Notes under the pieces: model-generated
Databases searched by the model: none
Told to the model about the DNA's origin: nothing
The model's input: only the letters and a program-made list of their open reading frames with translations
Made by a program: the position numbers and the translations under genes
Assembly (NCBI RefSeq): GCF_000820025.1
Contig: NZ_CDBI01000103.1
Location: forward strand, 1-64,000
Direction: 5' to 3'
Length of the DNA: 64,000 bases
Origin: Aeromonas popoffii
GTDB taxonomy: Bacteria > Pseudomonadota > Gammaproteobacteria > Enterobacterales > Aeromonadaceae
Shown here: positions 36,036-45,624 of the stretch, piece by piece
Numbering within the stretch: the stretch's first letter is position 1
How the letters are laid out: each line of letters starts with the position of its first letter

Positions 36036-39000
36036 TGGCTAACCCGCTCAATACCCTGCGTTTTCCCCTCCATGGTGAACGACTGATTGAAGCCTCTGCC
36101 GGTACCGGCAAGACCTACACAATCGCGGGTCTCTACCTGCGCCTGCTGCTGGGCCACGGCCCGCTCATTGAGGAGGGCGCCGATGCCGGTCAGCCGAGTG
36201 CTCACGAGCGGCCGCTGTCTGTGACCGAAATTCTGGTGGTGACCTTTACCGAAGCGGCCACCGCCGAGCTGCGCGGACGGATCCGCGGTCGCATTCACGA
36301 GGCGCGGCTCGCCTTTATGCGCGGTGAGAGCAAGGATGCGTTGCTGGCCCAGTTGCTGGTCGAGGTGGAAGATCATGAACTGGCGGCCCGTCGCCTGCTG
36401 GCCGCCGAGCGGCAGATGGACGAGGCGGCGGTCTTTACCATCCACGGCTTCTGCCAGCGGATGCTCAAGCAGAACGCCTTCGAGTCGGGTGCCCTCTTTG
36501 AAACCGAATTTCTCACCGACGACAGCCAGCTTAGGCTGCAGGCGGTGAGCGACTACTGGCGCGCCGAGTTCTATCCGGTGGATAAAACCCTCGCCAGTGC
36601 GGTGCGTGCGCTCTGGCCGAGCCCCGCCGCCCTGTTGCGTGAGATGGGCAGCTGGCTCGACAACAGCGAGCTGGAGATCCACCCCGCGTTGGGGGACGAG
36701 ACCCTCGCAGCCCGCCATCAGGCGGCCATGGCCCGCATCGAGGCGGTGAAAAATGGCTGGCTGGCGCAGACGGACGAGATCCGCCGCCAGACGGATGGGC
36801 AAGTAAGCCGCTACACCGGCAAGAACTACGAAGGGTGGCTCGCCAAGATAGCCGACTGGGCACAGGACGAGAGCAGTGGCTACGCCATCCCGAAGGAGCT
36901 GGAACGCTTCGGCCAGACGGTGTTGGAAGAGAACCTCAAGAAGGGGGGCGCAGTGCCGACCCTGCCGCTGTTTAGCCAGATCGACCAGCTGCTGGCGAGT
37001 CGCCCCGGTATTACGGATCTTATCCTGCAACGGGCGGCCAAGGTGGTGTGCAGCCGGATGCAGGCGAGCAAGCGGCAGGCCCATCAGCTCTCGTTCGATG
37101 ACCTGCTGAAAGATCTCGACGGGGCGCTCGGTTCCAGCCTTGGCGAGCGGCTCTGCGAGCGCATTCGTGCCACCTATCGGGTGGCGATGATCGATGAGTT
37201 TCAGGATACCGACCCCCAGCAGTACCGCATCTTCCATCGGCTCTATGGTTTGCAAGAGAGTGGCGGCCACACAGATACGGCGCTCTTGATGATCGGTGAC
37301 CCCAAGCAGGCCATCTACGGCTTTCGCGGCGCCGACATCTTTACCTACATTCAGGCGCGGCGAAATGTGAGCGCCCACTACACCCTGGGGCGCAACTGGC
37401 GCTCCAGCAGTGCGCTGGTGGGTGCGGTCAACGGCCTGTTCGAGCGGGCGAAAGATCCCTTTATCTACGAAGCGGATATCCCCTTCCTGCCGGTCGAGGC
37501 GCAGGGCAAGAGCAAGGCGCTGCTGCTGGGTGGCGCCACCGCGCCCGTGCTCCACTGCTGGCAGCTGACCGGCCAGCCCACCTTCAACCGGGGGGATTAC
37601 CAGAGCAAGATGGCGCGCGCCACCGCCGCCGAGATCCACCGCCTGCTGACCCTGGCCCGCGAGGGCAAGGCGCTGATCGGCGACAAGGCGGTCAAGGCCG
37701 GGGATATCGCCGTGCTGGTGCGTACCGGCGCCGAGGGCAAGCTGGTGCAGCAGGAACTGGCGCGGCTTGCCATCGCCTCCGTCTATCTGTCGAACCGCGA
37801 GAGTGTGCTGGAGCAGGTGGAGGCGCGGGAGATACTGCTGATTTTGCACGCCTGCCAGAACCCGAGCGAAGAGCGCAGCCTACGGGCGGCGCTCGCCACC
37901 GGCCTGTTTGATCTCGACGCCAAGGCGCTCGATGGGCTGGCCAGCGACGAGCGGGCGTGGGAGAGCGCGGTGCAGGAGTTTATGGAGTACCGATCGATCT
38001 GGCATCGCCGCGGTGTGCTGGCGATGCTGCGGGCCCTGCTGCACCGGCGCAATCTCGCCTCTTCGCTTTTGGCGAGCCCCTATGGCGAGCGGCGGCTGAC
38101 CAACTTCCTCCATCTCGGCGAGCTGCTGCAACAGGTGAGCAGCGAGCTGGACGGGGAATATGCCCTGCTGCGCTGGCTGGGGGAGGCGGTGAGCCGTCCC
38201 AATGGGCAGGATGCTGAGCAGGTACTTCGCCTCGAATCCGAACGCAAGCTGGTGCAGATCGTCACCATCCACAAATCCAAGGGGCTGGAGTATCCGCTGG
38301 TATTCCTGCCCTTTATCTGCAGCCACAGAACCGCCGAGACCCCGCTCTATCACGAGGCGGACGAGGCGGGCAATCGCACCATTCTCGATCTGACCGGCGC
38401 CGAGGGCTCCCTGGCGGAGGCCGACCGCGAGCGCCTTGCCGAAGATCTGCGGCTGCTCTATGTGGCACTGACCCGGGGCGTCTACGCCACCTGGCTGGGG
38501 CTGGCGCCGGTGCGGGCGGGTGCGGGCAAGTCGGAGAAGACCGACCTGCACCACACCGCCATTGGCTACCTGCTGCAAAAGGGCGAAGAGGGGGATGCTG
38601 CCACGCTGGCCACCGCCCTGACCGAGCTGTCGCAGGCGCTGCCCGGGGTGGCCGTCGGTGAGCCCTCGCTCACTCGTCCGGCCCCGTTGCCGCCAGAGGA
38701 GGAGCAGCTGGGCGAGCCGCAGGTGCGCCACTTTACCGGGCGGCTGGAGCGGGACTGGTGGATCAGCTCCTACTCCGGGCTGGCGGCGCAGGGTCACGGT
38801 CACAGCAAGGGGGTCTTGGCCAACCCCGGCTTCGATGATGAGGTAGTGACCGAGGCGGCTGCATTGGCTTCCGAGCAACCGGACGAGGCGCCCCAGCCCT
38901 CCATCTTCACCTTCCCGAAAGGGGCGCGCCCCGGCACCCTGCTGCACAGCCTGTTCGAGACCATCGACTTTCAAAGCGCCGCTGGCGAGTCGCTGGCGCA

Positions 39001-39670
39001 CCATATCGCTGGCCTGCTGGCGCAAGATGGCTTTGACGAGAGCTGGGCCGAGGTGCTGCAACAGCAGGTGGAGGCGGTACTCGATACCCCGCTGGAGACC
39101 GCTTTACTTGCAGAGAGCGGCGAGCCAGTGCGACTGAGGGATCTGGCCCCCGAGCGCAAGCAGGTGGAGCTGGAGTTCTTCCTGCCCATGGGGCGGGTGA
39201 CGGCACCGGCGCTGACCGCGCTCTGCCAGCAGCACGACCCGCTGTCGCGGGGCAACAAGCCGCTCAGCTTTGCCACCGTGCAGGGGATGCTCAAGGGCTT
39301 TATCGATCTGGTATTCGAGTGGCAGGGGCGTTGGTATCTGCTCGACTACAAATCAAACCATCTCGGCATGAGCCCCGCCGATTACAGCCGTCCGGCGCTG
39401 GAGCGGGCCATGGCCGAGCATCGCTACGACCTGCAATACCAGCTCTACTCGCTGGCGCTGCACCGGCTGCTCACCCTGCGCCTGCCGGGCTACGACTTCG
39501 AGCAGCATTTTGGCGGGGTTTTCTATCTGTTCCTGCGTGGCATGCCGCAGGGGGGCATTTTCCATACCCGCCCGAGCCGTGAACTGGTGTTGGGGCTCGA
39601 CACCTTGTTTAGCGCAGGCAGCGAGTCGCCAGCAGCAGGATCCCACCCATTGAATGAGGTAGAGGCATGA
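36035..39670 (+). CDS. recB: exodeoxyribonuclease V beta subunit RecB
   Basis: The 1211-residue product has the 3'-5' SF1 helicase (Walker A EASAGTGKTYTIAG near residue 20, Walker B MIDEFQDTDP near 387, motif VTIHKSKGLEYPLVFLPF near 745). The C-terminal nuclease carries the catalytic GRWYLLDYKSNHLG near 1097-1110. All key residues look intact, so the enzyme should be active. Start and stop codons overlap recC and recD, giving a tightly coupled operon. Confidence 0.98.
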   Translation: MANPLNTLRFPLHGERLIEASAGTGKTYTIAGLYLRLLLGHGPLIEEGADAGQPSAHERPLSVTEILVVTFTEAATAELRGRIRGRIHEARLAFMRGESKDALLAQLLVEVEDHELAARRLLAAERQMDEAAVFTIHGFCQRMLKQNAFESGALFETEFLTDDSQLRLQAVSDYWRAEFYPVDKTLASAVRALWPSPAALLREMGSWLDNSELEIHPALGDETLAARHQAAMARIEAVKNGWLAQTDEIRRQTDGQVSRYTGKNYEGWLAKIADWAQDESSGYAIPKELERFGQTVLEENLKKGGAVPTLPLFSQIDQLLASRPGITDLILQRAAKVVCSRMQASKRQAHQLSFDDLLKDLDGALGSSLGERLCERIRATYRVAMIDEFQDTDPQQYRIFHRLYGLQESGGHTDTALLMIGDPKQAIYGFRGADIFTYIQARRNVSAHYTLGRNWRSSSALVGAVNGLFERAKDPFIYEADIPFLPVEAQGKSKALLLGGATAPVLHCWQLTGQPTFNRGDYQSKMARATAAEIHRLLTLAREGKALIGDKAVKAGDIAVLVRTGAEGKLVQQELARLAIASVYLSNRESVLEQVEAREILLILHACQNPSEERSLRAALATGLFDLDAKALDGLASDERAWESAVQEFMEYRSIWHRRGVLAMLRALLHRRNLASSLLASPYGERRLTNFLHLGELLQQVSSELDGEYALLRWLGEAVSRPNGQDAEQVLRLESERKLVQIVTIHKSKGLEYPLVFLPFICSHRTAETPLYHEADEAGNRTILDLTGAEGSLAEADRERLAEDLRLLYVALTRGVYATWLGLAPVRAGAGKSEKTDLHHTAIGYLLQKGEEGDAATLATALTELSQALPGVAVGEPSLTRPAPLPPEEEQLGEPQVRHFTGRLERDWWISSYSGLAAQGHGHSKGVLANPGFDDEVVTEAAALASEQPDEAPQPSIFTFPKGARPGTLLHSLFETIDFQSAAGESLAHHIAGLLAQDGFDESWAEVLQQQVEAVLDTPLETALLAESGEPVRLRDLAPERKQVELEFFLPMGRVTAPALTALCQQHDPLSRGNKPLSFATVQGMLKGFIDLVFEWQGRWYLLDYKSNHLGMSPADYSRPALERAMAEHRYDLQYQLYSLALHRLLTLRLPGYDFEQHFGGVFYLFLRGMPQGGIFHTRPSRELVLGLDTLFSAGSESPAAGSHPLNEVEA

Positions 39671-41730
39671 GCGACACCATGATCAGCACGGCGACCAGCG
39701 TAATGATGGTTGAACGGTTGAAAACACTGGCGCTGGCTGGCCGCATCCGCCAGCTGGATCTGCAATTTTCCAAGCTGGTGGCCGATCTGGGCGGCAGCCC
39801 CGAGCTGGTGCTGGGGGCGGCGCTCACCTGCTTCGAGCTGGGGCGCGGCCATGTCTGCCTGCCGCTGGAGATGCTAGCTTCCGGCTCACTGCGGCCGTTC
39901 GGGCTGGATCCCCAGCAGAGCCGGGATCTGTTGGCTGATCTGGCGGATCCTGCCCGCTGGCCCGCCCTGTTTGCGGCCAGCCCGCTCGTTGGTACGGAAC
40001 AGGATGAGGGGCTCGCCCCGCGTTGGCCGCTGCGGCTGTGGCACGGGCGGCTCTACCTCACCCGCTACCACGATCATGAGCAGGGGGTGGCCCGCCATCT
40101 GCGTGCCTTGAGTGAAAGAGCCGAATGGCCCGAAATAGCCCCCGCCCTGTCGCGGCTGTTTGCCCGCGACTACGGGCTGGTGTTCGCGGCGCTGCTCAAG
40201 GCCCGCCTCGCCCCCGACTTCTCGGTTCGCCACTTTATCGAGAAGTATCTCGATCTGGTGTTCCCGAACGAGGTGGATTGGCCCGCCATCGAAGGGCTGC
40301 TGGCCAGTGCGCAGGCGGCGAGCGACTTGAGCAAGCTGGATGCGCTGGTGCCCGAGGCGCTCTGCTGCAACGGCCAGAAGCTGGCGGCGGCCACTGCGGC
40401 GGCGCGCCCCTTTGCGGTGATCTCGGGCGGCCCCGGCACCGGCAAGACCACCACGGTCGCCAAACTGCTCGCCATTCTGGTGGAGACCGGCCTGCAAGCA
40501 GGCAAGGCCCCGGCGATCCGGCTGGTGGCCCCCACCGGCAAGGCGGCGGCGCGCCTCACCGAGAGTATCGGCTCTGCCCTGCAAGCTCTCGATCTGCCCC
40601 CCGAGTGGGTCGAGGCGATCCCCACCGAAGCGGGCACCTTGCACCGGCTGCTCGGGGTGATCCCGGGGCGCAGCCAGTTCCGCCACCACGCGGGCAACCC
40701 GCTGCACCTCGACTTGCTGGTGGTGGATGAGGCATCCATGGTCGATCTGCCGATGATGGCACGCCTGCTTGATGCGCTGCCGAGCCACGCCCGCCTGATC
40801 CTGCTCGGCGACAAGGATCAGCTCGCCTCGGTGGAGGCGGGGGCCGTGCTCGGCGATATCTGCAGCTTTATCGAGCAGGGCATCAGCCCCGCGCAGGCGG
40901 ATTGGCTCTCCCGCCAGACCGGCTACCGCTTGCAGGGCACGCCAGCGGGGGCACCGGTGCGCGACAGCCTCTGTTTGCTGGCCAAGAGCTGGCGCTTTGA
41001 TCAGCATTCCGGCATCGGCCAGTTGGCGCGTGCCTGCAACAGCGGCGATGCCACGGCGGTGGAATCGGTCTGGGGCATGGGCTTTAGCGATATCAGCCTG
41101 CACCCCTGGGCGGGGGAGGCTTACGACGCCCTGATTGCCCAGGGGGTGGCCGGTTACGGCAGTTATCTGAAGGCGGCCCGCGCGGGGGAAGATCCCGCCG
41201 CCGTGTTCAAGGCATTCAACAGCTTCCAGATCCTCTGCGCCCTGCGGGGCGGCCCGTTCGGGGTTGAGGGGCTTAACGGGCGGCTCGAACTGGCCCTGTC
41301 ACGGGCCGGGCTGATTGCCCGCGATGGCGACTGGTATGCCGGTCGCCCTGTGATGGTGGTGCGCAACGACCACGGGGTCGGCCTCTATAACGGTGATATG
41401 GGGCTCTGCCTGCCCGATGAAAGTGGCCGTTTGAAGGTATGGTTTGAGCAGCCGGACGGCACCCTGCGTGCCCTGTTGCCCAGCCGGCTGCCACCTCACG
41501 AGACGGTCTACGCCATGACCATCCACAAATCCCAGGGTTCGGAGTTTGCCCATACCGTGCTGGTGCTGCCCGACAGCCCCAGCCCGCTGCTGACCCGCGA
41601 GCTGGTCTATACCGGCATCACCCGCGCCAAGGCGCGGCTCGATCTCTACGGCGATCGGGCCCTGCTGGCCCAAGCGGTACGGAAAAAGACCGAGCGTTAT
41701 TCCGGATTGGCGGAGAGGTTGGGGGAGTAA
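39667..41730 (+). CDS. recD: exodeoxyribonuclease V alpha subunit RecD
   Basis: The 687-residue 5'-3' helicase has Walker A VISGGPGTGKTTTVAKLLA, Walker B LLVVDEASMVDLPMMARLL, and C-terminal motifs YAMTIHKSQGSEF and YTGITRAKARLDLYG. It is about 80 residues longer than E. coli RecD, mostly through inserts. The ATG overlaps the recB stop (ATGA). It is the last gene of the operon; a hairpin without a U-tract follows at 41744. Confidence 0.97.
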   Translation: MSDTMISTATSVMMVERLKTLALAGRIRQLDLQFSKLVADLGGSPELVLGAALTCFELGRGHVCLPLEMLASGSLRPFGLDPQQSRDLLADLADPARWPALFAASPLVGTEQDEGLAPRWPLRLWHGRLYLTRYHDHEQGVARHLRALSERAEWPEIAPALSRLFARDYGLVFAALLKARLAPDFSVRHFIEKYLDLVFPNEVDWPAIEGLLASAQAASDLSKLDALVPEALCCNGQKLAAATAAARPFAVISGGPGTGKTTTVAKLLAILVETGLQAGKAPAIRLVAPTGKAAARLTESIGSALQALDLPPEWVEAIPTEAGTLHRLLGVIPGRSQFRHHAGNPLHLDLLVVDEASMVDLPMMARLLDALPSHARLILLGDKDQLASVEAGAVLGDICSFIEQGISPAQADWLSRQTGYRLQGTPAGAPVRDSLCLLAKSWRFDQHSGIGQLARACNSGDATAVESVWGMGFSDISLHPWAGEAYDALIAQGVAGYGSYLKAARAGEDPAAVFKAFNSFQILCALRGGPFGVEGLNGRLELALSRAGLIARDGDWYAGRPVMVVRNDHGVGLYNGDMGLCLPDESGRLKVWFEQPDGTLRALLPSRLPPHETVYAMTIHKSQGSEFAHTVLVLPDSPSPLLTRELVYTGITRAKARLDLYGDRALLAQAVRKKTERYSGLAERLGE

Positions 41731-41743
41731 GCGATTGGATGGC

Positions 41744-41765
41744 GGCGGTAAAGGGATTTACCGCC
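41744..41765 (+). terminator. stem-loop after recD
   Basis: The perfect hairpin GGCGGTAAA-GGGA-TTTACCGCC lies 13 bp after the recD stop but has no T-run. It may stabilise the mRNA 3' end rather than terminate, leaving read-through into the next gene possible. Confidence 0.5.
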
Positions 41766-41822
41766 ATGGGAAAAGAAGTTTGCTACTTATTATCATGAAT
41801 CGATTCTGATTAGAGGTTATTG

Positions 41823-42575
41823 ATGAAGGATTTACTTAAGTCATTGAAAGATAATGCAACATCTAGACTAAACAATCCTATTATCGGCGCTTTCGTCTTG
41901 TCTTGGATGTTTTTGAATATAAATGGAGTGGCTAGGTTTATATTGGAAAGTAACCAAGGGAAACTTGACATTATAAAGAGCAAAAGTTGGGGGGTTACAG
42001 ATGATCTGTTAATCCCATTTTTAGTATCTGTCGGATATTTAGTAGTACTTCCAGTGTTAAATACGGCCTACAGCTTTATACATGATAATTGCATTGATAA
42101 AATTAGAGATGAAAATAGCAATAAAGCGCAGAAAGATGCCTTTATTAGAAGGAAGGAGACCGTGTGTGCAAAAATTGAGTCAACTGATGAATATGTTGTT
42201 AAGTTAAAAGACAAGGAATTAGAGTTATGGGCAGATCAAAAATTAGAGCTCATTCGTGAAATAATAAATCTTAAGAGTAAGTATTCGAAATTGCTTTCTG
42301 ACTTCGAACTTAAATCGAAAGAATTCCGCGCTGAGAGTAATAAGTTAAGTCTTTCTGTTGCACAATTGGAACATTCTAATAAACGCTTGTCAGCACAAGA
42401 TTCAGAACAAAGAGATTATATTGGGAGAGTTGTTACAAATCTAGGCAAGGCATTGAATTCACTTGAGAATAAAATCGTAAGTGATACAAGATTTGATGAG
42501 ATAGAAAAAATTAGAAATGAACTATCCGATGTTAGAAATAAATTTTATGTATGGGATGATGATATACCATTCTGA
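41823..42575 (+). CDS. AT-rich membrane/coiled-coil protein downstream of recD
   Basis: From the ATG at 41823 (AGAGG 6 bp upstream) the product is 250 residues. Two hydrophobic segments (about 20-40, NPIIGAFVLSWMFLNINGVA, and 60-85) are followed by a long, charged, probably coiled-coil region (about 95-215) and a short acidic tail. GC content is far below that of recBCD, and codon use is AT-rich, so the gene was acquired. I recognise no named family; small membrane proteins starting with a similar NPxxGxFxxSW segment occur in accessory regions. Its position directly behind recD is notable. Confidence 0.75.
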   Translation: MKDLLKSLKDNATSRLNNPIIGAFVLSWMFLNINGVARFILESNQGKLDIIKSKSWGVTDDLLIPFLVSVGYLVVLPVLNTAYSFIHDNCIDKIRDENSNKAQKDAFIRRKETVCAKIESTDEYVVKLKDKELELWADQKLELIREIINLKSKYSKLLSDFELKSKEFRAESNKLSLSVAQLEHSNKRLSAQDSEQRDYIGRVVTNLGKALNSLENKIVSDTRFDEIEKIRNELSDVRNKFYVWDDDIPF

Positions 42576-42602
42576 TTTTTCATGGCTTGTAGTTTATCTC
42601 GT

Positions 42603-42676
42603 ATGTTGGGCTTCGCAGGCTCAGCGCCAACCTACCGATTGTGTAGGTTGTGGCTGAGCGTAGCGAAGCCCAACAT
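42603..42676. repeat. REP-like long inverted repeat
   Basis: ATGTTGGGCTTCGC at 42603-42616 pairs with GCGAAGCCCAACAT at 42663-42676. Inner arms CTCAGC/GCTGAG and CAACCTAC/GTAGGTTG also pair, so almost the whole 74 bp folds into one hairpin. Confidence 0.85.
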
Positions 42677-42800
42677 TTACCGCGAAATCTCTTTTTCCCT
42701 TCCCCTCATCCCCAGCCCTTCGCCTCCTTTTTTAATAAACGGGAGAAGGGAGATTGAGCTCCCTTTGGTCTGGTTCGCACCACGGGATTATCTGGCATTT

Positions 42801-42837
42801 GTAGGTTCGATTAGCGAAGCATAATCGGACGATCGCG
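42801..42837. repeat. single end of the 9.3-kb MITE-like element
   Basis: GTAGGTTCGATTAGCGAAGC and the following ATAATCGGACGATCGCG match the terminal inverted repeat of the element at 9276-9438. Only one end is present here. Confidence 0.85.
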
Positions 42838-42960
42838 TAATTGGTCAATCGGGTAATCGAAAATCAGACAATCCAACATCGCATCATAGAAATATCGTTA
42901 AACCCGCTACTCTCGAAGTTCCCCCGATTGCCAACGCCATATCCCCGATGCTGCATCATC

Positions 42961-42981
42961 CCCTCTCCCTTTGGGAGAGGG
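42961..42981. repeat. CCCTCTCCC dispersed hairpin
   Basis: The perfect hairpin CCCTCTCCC-TTT-GGGAGAGGG is followed by GCAGGGTGAGGG. This resembles a short palindromic repeat common in many proteobacterial intergenic regions. Confidence 0.75.
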
Positions 42982-43034
42982 CAGGGTGAGGGAGCTGGCT
43001 TCCACAATGTCCACTTCGCTCGTTTCGTAAAATC

Positions 43035-43121
43035 GGGTAGGGTGCAATGAACGAAGTGAATTGCACCGCTGCTATTTATCTGCCAAAAGGTGTAATGCGC
43101 TTCGCTTATTACACCCTACCC
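43035..43121. repeat. inverted-repeat element with GGGTAGGGTG ends
   Basis: GGGTAGGGTGCAATGAACG and the inverse ending ATTACACCCTACCC bound an 87-bp unit with no gene. It is the fourth repeat type within 520 bp. The rest of 42576-43143 contains no gene I can support. Confidence 0.8.
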
Positions 43122-43143
43122 ACACACGACAGGATGTCATTGC

Positions 43144-43623
43144 TTGAGACTTGAATTTAACACCATCGATCTGGATCGGGATTACGAGCTCTGCGTGCAG
43201 GCGCGCAGGGATGCCTATTTTTGCAGCTTTCATACCCATGATGGCTTTGCCGACTTTATCGACGGTTATCGGGAGCGGATCCGCGAAAGGCTGGGGCAGG
43301 CGCAATGGCACTACCTCCATGTCTGGGCGGGTGAACAACGTGTGGGCCAGCTGGAGTTTCGCAGTTTTTCCGATGAGCCCGAGACCGGCTATGTGCAGCT
43401 GATTTATCTGTTTCCCGAATATCGTGGCACCGGTTTGGCTGCCGGGTTGCAGGCCTATATCCGCCAGCAGTTGCTGGGGGCGGGCTGCAAATGGGCGCTG
43501 CTCTCTGTCAGTCGCACCAATGTGCGGGCGTTGACCCATTACCGGCGATCTGGCTGGGTATTCCTGCGCCCCAATCCGAAACATCAGGAGACGGATTTTT
43601 ATCGGCTGGCATTGGCAGATTGA
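43144..43623 (+). CDS. GNAT-family N-acetyltransferase
   Basis: The 159-residue product is a GNAT enzyme. The acetyl-CoA motif A reads VQLIYLFPEYRGTGLAAGLQAYI (Arg/Gly-x-Gly loop), preceded by VGQLEFRSF and followed by LLSVSRTNVRALTHYRRSGW. The TTG at 43144 lies only 23 bp beyond a repeat element, so the promoter may lie in that element. The substrate is unknown. Confidence 0.82.
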   Translation: MRLEFNTIDLDRDYELCVQARRDAYFCSFHTHDGFADFIDGYRERIRERLGQAQWHYLHVWAGEQRVGQLEFRSFSDEPETGYVQLIYLFPEYRGTGLAAGLQAYIRQQLLGAGCKWALLSVSRTNVRALTHYRRSGWVFLRPNPKHQETDFYRLALAD

Positions 43624-43885
43624 GCTCGGCTGTTGAGCCCCGCATCCCGCCCGATGATCCTATCCCCACCTTGCTCAATCGTGAGTGACATCCGGCCAAT
43701 GAGGCAGACTTGAGCCATACGGGCGGGCACACTGCGTAGGCCGCTGGCGGCCGATATCCAAAGAAAAAGCAGTGGTGTTGTGGGGTTATGGCTGACAGAT
43801 TTTGGGCAATATGCCAAGGTAGCGTTTCACGACAGAACAGCGATTCCCCGTGGTGGCTCGGGGCAGAAGAACAAGGATAACCGCT

Positions 43886-44887
43886 ATGCTGCAGGACAGT
43901 GACACGATCAGGATCTCGGATGTCAGCGAAGCCGTGGTGCACGGCATTCTGGAGGTGATCAGCGATGGCATCTGGGATTGGCATGCCAATACAGGTTTCG
44001 TCTATCGCAACACCGGCTGGTACCGGATGCTGGGCTACGAGCCCCATACCCTCGACAATACCGTCTTCACCTGGGAGAGCCTGATCCACCCCGACGATCT
44101 GGCGGCTGTGATGGCGAAGTTCGATCTCTGCCTGAGCGACAGCGTTCACGAATATCGCGCCGAGTATCGGTGCCGCACCTGCGATGGCAGTTACCTCTGG
44201 ATTGAGGATTGCGGCCGAATCATTGAACGTAATCCCGATGGTTCTGTGGCGCGGATGATCGGCGCCCATCGCGATATCCACGCCAGCAAGCTGTTGCTGG
44301 CACAGCTGGAGCGGCGCAATCATTCGCTGGAGCAGCAGGTGGCAGAGCGCACCGCCGAGCTGGTGCGGCTCAACGAGGCGCTGCAACAGAAGGCAGAAGA
44401 GAATCGCCAGTTGGCAGAGACCGATGCCCTGACCGGCGCCGCCAGCCGCTATCGGCTGGAGCGGGTCATCAAGCTGGAGTGCGAGCGGTCCCGGCGCTTT
44501 AAGTACGCTTTCTCCGTCATCGCCATGGATGTGGATGACTTCAAGCAGATCAATGACAACCACGGCCACAGCGCCGGGGATCAGACGCTGGTCAAGATAG
44601 TGGCGCTGGTGCGGACGCACATTCGCGAGATTGACCTCATCGCGCGCTGGGGTGGTGACGAGTTTATGGTGGTGCTGCCCAATACCGGTCTGGCCGATGG
44701 CAGACTGGTTGCCGACAAGCTGCGAGAGCTGATCGTGCGGTCGCGGGTCTGCGAACAGCTCGATATCACCCTGAGTTTCGGGCTGGCCGAATACCAGCCT
44801 GACGAGCCCATGAGCCAGCTGATGGTGCGGGTGGATCGGGCGCTCTATCAGGCCAAGCTGGCGGGCAAGAACCAGATCTGCGAATAG
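43886..44887 (+). CDS. cytosolic PAS-GGDEF diguanylate cyclase
   Basis: From the ATG at 43886 (AAGGATAA upstream) the product is 333 residues. A PAS domain with PAC-like tail (about 10-135; ISDGIWDWHANTGFVYRNTGWYRMLGYEP, GSVARMIGAHRDIHASK) leads through a coiled coil to a GGDEF domain. RWGGDEF is intact, and REID five residues earlier is an intact RxxD inhibitory site, so the enzyme should make cyclic di-GMP with product feedback. No membrane segment is present. Confidence 0.9.
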   Translation: MLQDSDTIRISDVSEAVVHGILEVISDGIWDWHANTGFVYRNTGWYRMLGYEPHTLDNTVFTWESLIHPDDLAAVMAKFDLCLSDSVHEYRAEYRCRTCDGSYLWIEDCGRIIERNPDGSVARMIGAHRDIHASKLLLAQLERRNHSLEQQVAERTAELVRLNEALQQKAEENRQLAETDALTGAASRYRLERVIKLECERSRRFKYAFSVIAMDVDDFKQINDNHGHSAGDQTLVKIVALVRTHIREIDLIARWGGDEFMVVLPNTGLADGRLVADKLRELIVRSRVCEQLDITLSFGLAEYQPDEPMSQLMVRVDRALYQAKLAGKNQICE

Positions 44888-45041
44888 CTGTCACCACGGG
44901 GCCAGCGGGTTGGCCCTGGCGTGCCAGCGGTCGGATTTTTCTCTTTCCCCCCCGAATGCGTATTGACCGTTCGATAGCCTTGACTCCGCCTGAGAGCACT
45001 GGTCTGATGCGCGCTCTTTAATCCCCACGAGATATTAATCA

Positions 45042-45461
45042 ATGAAAAAGAGCATCCTGATTGCCCTGACTGCACTGCCCCTGTTTGCCCACGCTGGCCT
45101 GATGGATTCCCTGACCGAGACAGTGACCAGCAGCGTCACCAGCAGTGTCAAAGAGATGGCCGGTAGCGCCATGGACAGCGCCTCAAACGAAGCGATCAAG
45201 AAGGCACTGGATATCAAAGAAGGCGGCTCCAGCAAGCAGGCCATCAAAGACAAGCTGGGCGCCCCGGCCAGCACCAAGACCGAAGCCGGTCTGGAAGTGT
45301 GGACCTATGACCTGAGCGCCCTGAACAAGGTATCTCCCATACTGGCAGAGACCACCAACACCCTGTTCAAGGATGCCGAAGCCGCTCAGAAGAGCGTCGT
45401 CATCAAGTTTGAAGGCGACACCGTCAAGACCCTGAACCTGGTCGACAAAGCCAAGGCCTGA
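45042..45461 (+). CDS. small periplasmic protein with BamE-like segment
   Basis: The 139-residue product has a signal peptide (MKKSILIALTALPLFAHA). A Ser/Thr-rich helical segment follows, then SKQAIKDKLGAPASTKTEAGLEVWTYDLS, which resembles the helix-turn and strand of the SmpA/BamE fold. The last 40 residues are beta-rich. There is no lipobox, so it is probably soluble in the periplasm. The function is unknown. Confidence 0.72.
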   Translation: MKKSILIALTALPLFAHAGLMDSLTETVTSSVTSSVKEMAGSAMDSASNEAIKKALDIKEGGSSKQAIKDKLGAPASTKTEAGLEVWTYDLSALNKVSPILAETTNTLFKDAEAAQKSVVIKFEGDTVKTLNLVDKAKA

Positions 45462-45480
45462 GTCTGAAATAGGTGTATGA

Positions 45481-45504
45481 GAAGGGGCCCTTGGCCCCTT
45501 TTTG
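45481..45504 (+). terminator. terminator of the BamE-like gene
   Basis: The hairpin AAGGGGCC-CTT-GGCCCCTT is followed by TTTGCT, about 20 bp after the stop codon. Confidence 0.85.
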
Positions 45505-45580
45505 CTGGCTGGCGTTCCTCATCACGCCTCAGCGCCATGTATCCCGCGAAGAGGGCGGCTGGCCAAGGGGCGGGATAAAC

Positions 45581-45606
45581 GAAAAAGGGTGGCCGAGGCC
45601 ACCCTG
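45581..45606 (-). terminator. terminator of the Spy-like gene
   Basis: The hairpin AGGGTGGCC-GA-GGCCACCCT is followed on the minus strand by TTTTTCG, 19 bp past the stop codon. Confidence 0.88.
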
Positions 45607-45624
45607 TTGCAGGTCGAGACGCGT

